Of a stretch of 64,000 nucleotides of DNA, positions 59,880 to 64,000 are shown piece by piece (position 1 is the first letter of the stretch; every line of letters starts with the position of its first letter). This stretch comes from Aequorivita sp. UBA3180. Lineage in GTDB: Bacteria; Bacteroidota; Bacteroidia; Flavobacteriales; Flavobacteriaceae. Position numbers and translations under genes: made by a program. Location of the stretch: positions 167,572 through 231,571 of the forward strand of contig DEXQ01000003.1 in NCBI GenBank assembly GCA_002364215.1, in the 5' to 3' direction. A model generated the notes under the pieces. It was given only the letters and a program-made list of their open reading frames with translations. It was not told the origin of the DNA and made no database searches.

Positions 59880-60521
59880 TTGATCCAAAATATTCAAATA
59901 AAAAACAACTTTTTTATTCTTCACCCCAGCGGCGCCATTTATTGGGAAGACAAAAAAATGTTATTGATTGCCGATGTGCATTTGGGAAAAGTGGCGCATT
60001 TCAGAAAACACGGCGCGCCCGTTCCGGCAAATGCAGCATATAAAAACCTTGAAAAACTTACAGAGATATGCAATCACTTTCAGCCTGAGACTATCTGTTT
60101 TTTGGGCGATCTTTTCCACAGCAAACTGAATGAGGAATGGCAGGATTTTGAAAAGTGGGTAGAATATACCAAAGCCGAAATAGTCCTGATTTCGGGCAAT
60201 CACGATATTATTCCACAGTATTTATACGAAGAGTTGGGAATTAAGGTTTTTGACGAATTGTTGCTCGACAGTTTTTTGTTGACCCACCATCCCACCGAGA
60301 TTAAAGGCACGTTCAACTTTTGCGGGCACGTGCACCCGGGCGTTCGGATGAAGGGCGTGGGGAAGCAATACCTGCGGTTTTCATGTTTTTATAAAACCCT
60401 TAACAGCCTTATTCTCCCTGCTTTTGGTAACTTTACGGGAAAACACATCTTAAAACCTTCGGAAATGGACGAAATATATGCCATCGTGGATGGGGAAGTG
60501 ATTTGTGTTTCGAAAAATTAA
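59880..60521 (+). CDS. pdeM: Ligase-associated endonuclease PdeM (metallophosphoesterase)
   Basis: A 213-residue protein with the calcineurin-type metal motifs: IADVHLGKVAHF near 30 (DxH), GDLFHSKLNEEW near 75 (GDxxH), ISGNHDII near 103 (GNHD) and CGHVHPG near 148 (GHxH). It fits the PdeM family assigned to the ligase-associated damage response. The TTG start at 59880 is used: no ATG precedes the motifs. It is separated from the helicase gene by the parvulin gene. Confidence 0.85.
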   Translation: MIQNIQIKNNFFILHPSGAIYWEDKKMLLIADVHLGKVAHFRKHGAPVPANAAYKNLEKLTEICNHFQPETICFLGDLFHSKLNEEWQDFEKWVEYTKAEIVLISGNHDIIPQYLYEELGIKVFDELLLDSFLLTHHPTEIKGTFNFCGHVHPGVRMKGVGKQYLRFSCFYKTLNSLILPAFGNFTGKHILKPSEMDEIYAIVDGEVICVSKN

Positions 60522-60527
60522 TCTTTT

Positions 60528-61331
60528 ATGAAAAAAACACTACAAATTGCAAACATCATAGCTTTCTTGACAACGGTATTCGTAAATTATTTGTCCAACA
60601 CAGGTGCGATAAACAATACCACAATAGACGAAATTTCCGAAGCTACTAAAAATCTTTTTACGCCTGCTGGATATGCTTTCTCCATTTGGGGGCTTATTTA
60701 TTTAATGCTTTTGGGCTTTATAATTTACCAAAGCCGAAGCCTCTTCACCAAAGTGCGCGATGATGACTTTATTTTAAAAACGGGCTGGTGGTTTGTGCTT
60801 TCCTGCTTCGCCAATATTATGTGGATTACTTTTTGGCTTTACGGATATATGGAATATTCCATCCTTGCTATTTTCGTGTTGCTCTTTTCACTGTTAAAAA
60901 TCGTGTTGAACAACCGGATGGAACTTTGGGATGCGCCAATTTCCGTTATTGCTTTTCTTTGGTGGCCTTTCGTGTTTTACAGCGGCTGGGTTACCGTGGC
61001 GAGCATCGCAAATGTAGCGGCCTATTTAACGAGTATTGAGTGGAACGCCTGGGGCTATAGTGAAGTCTCGTGGGCGGTAACGATGATTATCATTGCTGGA
61101 ATAATAAACTTAGTAGTAACGTGGCGAAGAAATATGCGTGAATTTGCATTAGTAGGAGTGTGGGCCTTGGCGGCAATAGCAGTAGCCAATTGGAACGTGA
61201 GCAAAACCGTTGCCTATGCAGCGATTGCAGTGGCCGCAGTTTTGTTTGTAAGCAGCAGTTACCACGGGTTTAAAAATAGAGCTACAAGCCCCAATATTAA
61301 ATTAAGGGAACATCTCAATTCTAAAAAGTAA
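60528..61331 (+). CDS. TspO/tryptophan-rich sensory protein-like membrane protein
   Basis: A 267-residue protein with about seven helices, rich in Trp. FTPAGYAFSIWGLIYLML near residue 45 resembles the conserved TspO/MBR first-helix motif, and later WWPFVFYSGW and EVSWAVTMIIIAGIINLVVTWRR have further conserved Trp. Length is larger than the 5-helix TspO, so it is a related but distinct family. It is 6 bp after pdeM and convergent with the reductase gene. Confidence 0.7.
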   Translation: MKKTLQIANIIAFLTTVFVNYLSNTGAINNTTIDEISEATKNLFTPAGYAFSIWGLIYLMLLGFIIYQSRSLFTKVRDDDFILKTGWWFVLSCFANIMWITFWLYGYMEYSILAIFVLLFSLLKIVLNNRMELWDAPISVIAFLWWPFVFYSGWVTVASIANVAAYLTSIEWNAWGYSEVSWAVTMIIIAGIINLVVTWRRNMREFALVGVWALAAIAVANWNVSKTVAYAAIAVAAVLFVSSSYHGFKNRATSPNIKLREHLNSKK

Positions 61332-61361
61332 TTTTGGAATTTGAATTTTTGGGAATTTCTC
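61332..61361. repeat. TTTTGGAATTTG-type AT-rich words between convergent genes
   Basis: TTTTGGAATTTG and TTTTTGGGAATTTC occur next to the stop of the minus-strand reductase gene. A similar run of TTTGGAATTTC words is found at about 33990-34026, also next to the 3' end of a minus-strand gene. Confidence 0.4.
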
Positions 61362-62675
61362 CTAAACCATCCCCTTAATATCATTTCCCCAAGTGGGATA
61401 AGCAAAAATCATTGCCTTAATATTCTCAGTAGTCAGTTTTCCGCACATTGCCAGCACGAATAGATTGATCATTTCTCCGGCTTCGGAAGCGATTATATGT
61501 GCGCCCAAAACAATATTTCGTTTTTTGTCCACGATTGTTTTGTAGGCGTAAACGTCGTCATTAATGCGTTTTGCATTGAACCATTTCGGGACGCTTTTAT
61601 ATTCCACTACAAAATCATAACCTTTTTCCTTTGCCTCTTCCTCAGTCAAACCGATTGCTGCAACTTGTGGAATGGTGAAAACAACCGATGGTACTGGCGG
61701 AAAATCCATTTTTGTGTGGTTTCCATTTCTGATATTCAACGAAACTATCCGAGCTTCCTGGGATGTAGTTGGCGTTAATGGTAACGCCCCACTTGCCTTC
61801 TGAAGAAATTCGTTCACCGAAATCCCGCTTTTTTCAAACGCGACATTTGCTTTTTCCAAATCCAGCTCGTCGATGGATGGCACGCGGCCGGCGGTATTGA
61901 AAACCATTCGGGCGACAACGGATTCGGTTTTACCATTCTTTTCATAAGAAACGCGAATGTTTTTCTGAAGTTTTTCCACTTCGGAAACCTTTGCGTTGAA
62001 AATAAATTTGATCCCAAGTTCTTCCGAAGCTTTTGTGAGGTGCGAAACGATATCGGCTTCAAAAGGCCTGAGCGGACGCTCCTCAAACTCAATTACCGTA
62101 ACTTTTGCGCCGCAGCGCGCGGCAATGTGGGCAAACTCCATCCCGATATAGCCTGCGCCCACAAATACAATACCTTCGGGCAATTCTTCCAATTCCAAAA
62201 AATCATCGCTGACCATTAAATGTTCCCTTCCAGGGATTTTCAGCTCCATGGGTTTTTGGCCGGTCGCAATTACAATCTTTTTCGCCTTTAAGGTTTTTCC
62301 TTCCACCGAAAGTGTGTTTTCATTAAGAAATTTTGGCGATTGATGGTACAATTCAATTCCTGCTTCTTTCAATTTCTTTTCAGTGGAGGCAGGTACAGCA
62401 TCGGTAAATTCACATTTAAATTTTTGAAGATCTTTCCAACTTATTTTTGGAACGGAAATAATTCCATTCCCTTTTAAATTTTCCGAAAGCTGCATAGCTT
62501 CAGTAATTCCCACCAAAACTTTTTTCGGGTCGCAGCCTCTATTTGCGCAAGTTCCGCCAAATTCACGATTGTCCGCAATCGCTACTTTCATTCCTTCCGC
62601 AGCGCAATCATACGCCACAGTTTTTCCGGCGGTTCCGGTTCCTATTACAAAAACATCGTATTCTTTTATAGCCAT
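61362..62675 (-). CDS. FAD-dependent pyridine-nucleotide disulfide oxidoreductase, missing its GD motif
   Basis: A 437-residue class I flavoprotein. DVFVIGTGTAGKTVAYDCA (FAD-binding), GGTCANRGCDPKK with the redox pair C43/C48, VFVGAGYIGMEFAHIA (NAD-binding), and C-terminal dimer domain (VVFTIPQVAAIGLTEEEA). In most relatives a IYAxGD segment follows the VNEFxQ strand. Here VNEFLQKAS (ending at residue 295) joins directly to GALPLTP, so about 11-13 residues including the FAD-contacting Asp are absent, in frame. Length is short by this amount. Otherwise intact. Confidence 0.8.
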   Translation of the reverse strand: MAIKEYDVFVIGTGTAGKTVAYDCAAEGMKVAIADNREFGGTCANRGCDPKKVLVGITEAMQLSENLKGNGIISVPKISWKDLQKFKCEFTDAVPASTEKKLKEAGIELYHQSPKFLNENTLSVEGKTLKAKKIVIATGQKPMELKIPGREHLMVSDDFLELEELPEGIVFVGAGYIGMEFAHIAARCGAKVTVIEFEERPLRPFEADIVSHLTKASEELGIKFIFNAKVSEVEKLQKNIRVSYEKNGKTESVVARMVFNTAGRVPSIDELDLEKANVAFEKSGISVNEFLQKASGALPLTPTTSQEARIVSLNIRNGNHTKMDFPPVPSVVFTIPQVAAIGLTEEEAKEKGYDFVVEYKSVPKWFNAKRINDDVYAYKTIVDKKRNIVLGAHIIASEAGEMINLFVLAMCGKLTTENIKAMIFAYPTWGNDIKGMV

Positions 62676-62740
62676 AAACCGAAAATAGAGAAACGCCCAA
62701 GTTATTTGTGTTAGCAAAATGATAAAGTTGAATTTTGCAG

Positions 62741-62771
62741 TTTGAAAAATAATAAAGCGTACTATCTTTGC
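62741..62771 (+). promoter_or_regulatory. Promoter of mfd (TTTG-N18-TATCTTTGC)
   Basis: TTTG at 62741-62744, 18-bp spacer, TATCTTTGC at 62763-62771. This is a strong match to the Bacteroidota consensus. The -7 box ends 7 bp before the ATG at 62779, so the mRNA would have almost no leader. Confidence 0.65.
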
Positions 62772-62778
62772 CGTCCCG

Positions 62779-64000
62779 ATGAGCAAAACACTCGTTACTT
62801 CGCTTTATTCACAGTCTTCGCAAACACGAAAACTGGGGGATTCTATTGCCTCATCCGAAAATAAAATTCAAGTTTCTGGGCTCGTTGGCTCATCGCTTTC
62901 ACTTGTAATTGCTGAAACTTTTTCTACTTCGGAATTGCCCTTTCTTTTAATTTTTAATGATAAAGAAGAAGCTGCCTATCATTTAAACGATCTCGAAAAT
63001 CTGTTGGGCGACCAAAATGTGCTTTTCTATCCTGGAAGTTATCGACGGCCATATCAAATTGAGGAGACCGACAATGCCAATGTTTTGCTGCGAAGCGAGG
63101 TTTTAAACCGGATAAATTCCCGAAAAAAACCAGCGCTGATCGTAACCTATCCCGAAGCGCTTTTTGAGAAGGTCGTAACCCGAAAGGAATTGGAACGAAA
63201 CACGCTGAAAATTGCAGTAAACGACCAACTTTCCATCGATTTTGTAAACGAGGTTTTGTTTGAATACCGCTTCAAACGTACCGATTTTGTTACCGAACCA
63301 GGCGAATTTTCAGTGCGGGGTGGAATTTTGGATGTATTTAGTTTCAGCAATGACGAACCGTACCGAATTGAATTTTTTGGCGATGAGGTTGACAGCATTC
63401 GGACCTTTGATGTAGAAACGCAGCTTTCTTTGGAACAAGTGAAAAAGGTTTCCATCATTCCAAATGTGGAAAATAAAATGGTGGATGAAAACCGAGAAAG
63501 TTTTCTGAAATATATCGCATCCAAAACCGTGGTTTTTCTAAAAAATGAAGAACTTTTTAGTAGCGCAATTGATAACCTTTTCAAAAAAGCAACTGAAGCT
63601 TTTAATGCAATCGATTCTGAAATAAAACGCGCAAAGCCTTCGGAACTTTTCTGTACTTCGGAATTGTTGAAAGCACAACTTTCTGAATTTACAACGGTTC
63701 ATTTAAAAAACAACAAAGCTCCCCTCCTCTCGGGAGGGGCTGGGGGTGGGCTTTCGTTTTCAACTAAACCACAACCGTCGTTCAACAAACAGTTCAATTT
63801 ACTGATTGAAAACCTGAATGAAAACACCGAAAAAGGTTATAAAAACTACATTTTCTGCAGTAGCGAGCAACAGGCAAAGCGTTTTCACGACATTTTTGAA
63901 GATGCCCAACAAAATGTGGAACAGTTTGAAACTATTGTTTTTCCGCTGTTTCAAGGCTTTATTGATGACGATTTAAAACTAGTTTGCTATACCGATCACC
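62779..64000 (+). CDS. mfd: Transcription-repair coupling factor, N-terminal part (3' truncated by window)
   Basis: About 407 residues of an open frame to the window end. TEPGEFSVRGGILDVFSFSNDEPYRIEFFGDEVDSIRTFD (residues about 173-212) is the UvrB-homologous (UvrA-binding) region typical of Mfd. The helicase motifs would lie downstream. Between residues about 313 and 328 the coding sequence contains a Gly-rich insert (APLLSGGAGGGLSF) encoded by a copy of the C-run/G-run palindromic element, in frame. No stop disrupts the gene. Confidence 0.92.
   Translation, partial: MSKTLVTSLYSQSSQTRKLGDSIASSENKIQVSGLVGSSLSLVIAETFSTSELPFLLIFNDKEEAAYHLNDLENLLGDQNVLFYPGSYRRPYQIEETDNANVLLRSEVLNRINSRKKPALIVTYPEALFEKVVTRKELERNTLKIAVNDQLSIDFVNEVLFEYRFKRTDFVTEPGEFSVRGGILDVFSFSNDEPYRIEFFGDEVDSIRTFDVETQLSLEQVKKVSIIPNVENKMVDENRESFLKYIASKTVVFLKNEELFSSAIDNLFKKATEAFNAIDSEIKRAKPSELFCTSELLKAQLSEFTTVHLKNNKAPLLSGGAGGGLSFSTKPQPSFNKQFNLLIENLNENTEKGYKNYIFCSSEQQAKRFHDIFEDAQQNVEQFETIVFPLFQGFIDDDLKLVCYTDH
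63721..63750. repeat. C-run/G-run/G-run palindromic element inside mfd
   Basis: CCCCTCC (63721-63727) pairs with GGAGGGG (63733-63739), then a second G-run GGGGGTGGG (63742-63750). The structure is the same as the intergenic elements at 4631 and 31811. It is read in frame as about 10 extra, Gly-rich residues. Confidence 0.75.

Overview
The window is AT-rich chromosomal DNA from a member of the Bacteroidota, most likely the family Flavobacteriaceae. This rests on a PorW/SprE-type type IX secretion lipoprotein, several Flavobacteriaceae-restricted DUF families, an ATP synthase operon that ends after the gamma subunit, few Shine-Dalgarno sequences, and promoter-like TAnnTTTGC boxes. The genus cannot be fixed from the sequence alone. 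No rRNA, tRNA, CRISPR array, insertion sequence or prophage was recognised.

Region 1 (1-28 kb) is mostly a surface-polysaccharide locus. After the tail of a GH3-family gene and a DUF6909/phosphorylase-like gene come the four dTDP-L-rhamnose genes (order B-A-C-D). They are followed by a Wzz-like chain-length protein, a three-gene nonulosonic (sialic-like) acid module (cytidylyltransferase, NeuB-type synthase, KdsC-like phosphatase), a Wzx flippase, a candidate sialyltransferase-like enzyme, two overlapping Wzy/WaaL-type membrane proteins, an AlgI/AlgJ-like O-acetylation pair, a GT4 glycosyltransferase, a third polymerase/ligase-like protein, UDP-glucose dehydrogenase, UDP-xylose synthase, and a polyprenyl-phosphate sugar transferase that would start the lipid-linked unit. 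Three convergent genes (GT4, WecB-like epimerase, CapK-like adenylating enzyme) close the locus before purD.

Region 2 (28-34 kb) holds DUF6341/DUF6427 genes and then a restriction-modification pair whose two genes are separated by a UPF0175/DUF3368 toxin-antitoxin module. A 49-bp copy of the methylase 5' end remains on the far side of the module, so the insertion can be read from the sequence. DUF4254 and GT9 genes follow, then a gene-free stretch with an 11-bp tandem repeat.

Region 3 (34-48 kb) carries a PaaE-like reductase, the PorW/SprE lipoprotein, a bactofilin and the ATP synthase genes atpZ-like, DUF6168, atpB, E, F, H, A, G. Beta and epsilon are not in the window. Small metabolic, lipoprotein, VOC and TM2 genes follow.

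Region 4 (48-64 kb) has a DUF5995 gene, an OlsF-like two-domain acyltransferase for amino-acid lipids, aspartate kinase, a GNAT gene divergent from fbp, a TerB-like gene, the ligase-associated DNA-damage-response set (MBL exonuclease, ATP-dependent ligase, Lhr-like helicase, PdeM) with a secreted parvulin gene inside it, a TspO-like membrane protein, a flavin disulfide reductase lacking its usual FAD-binding GD motif, and the 5' part of mfd. Across the window, many gaps within gene clusters are filled by different families of short inverted repeats, and one such element sits in frame inside mfd.
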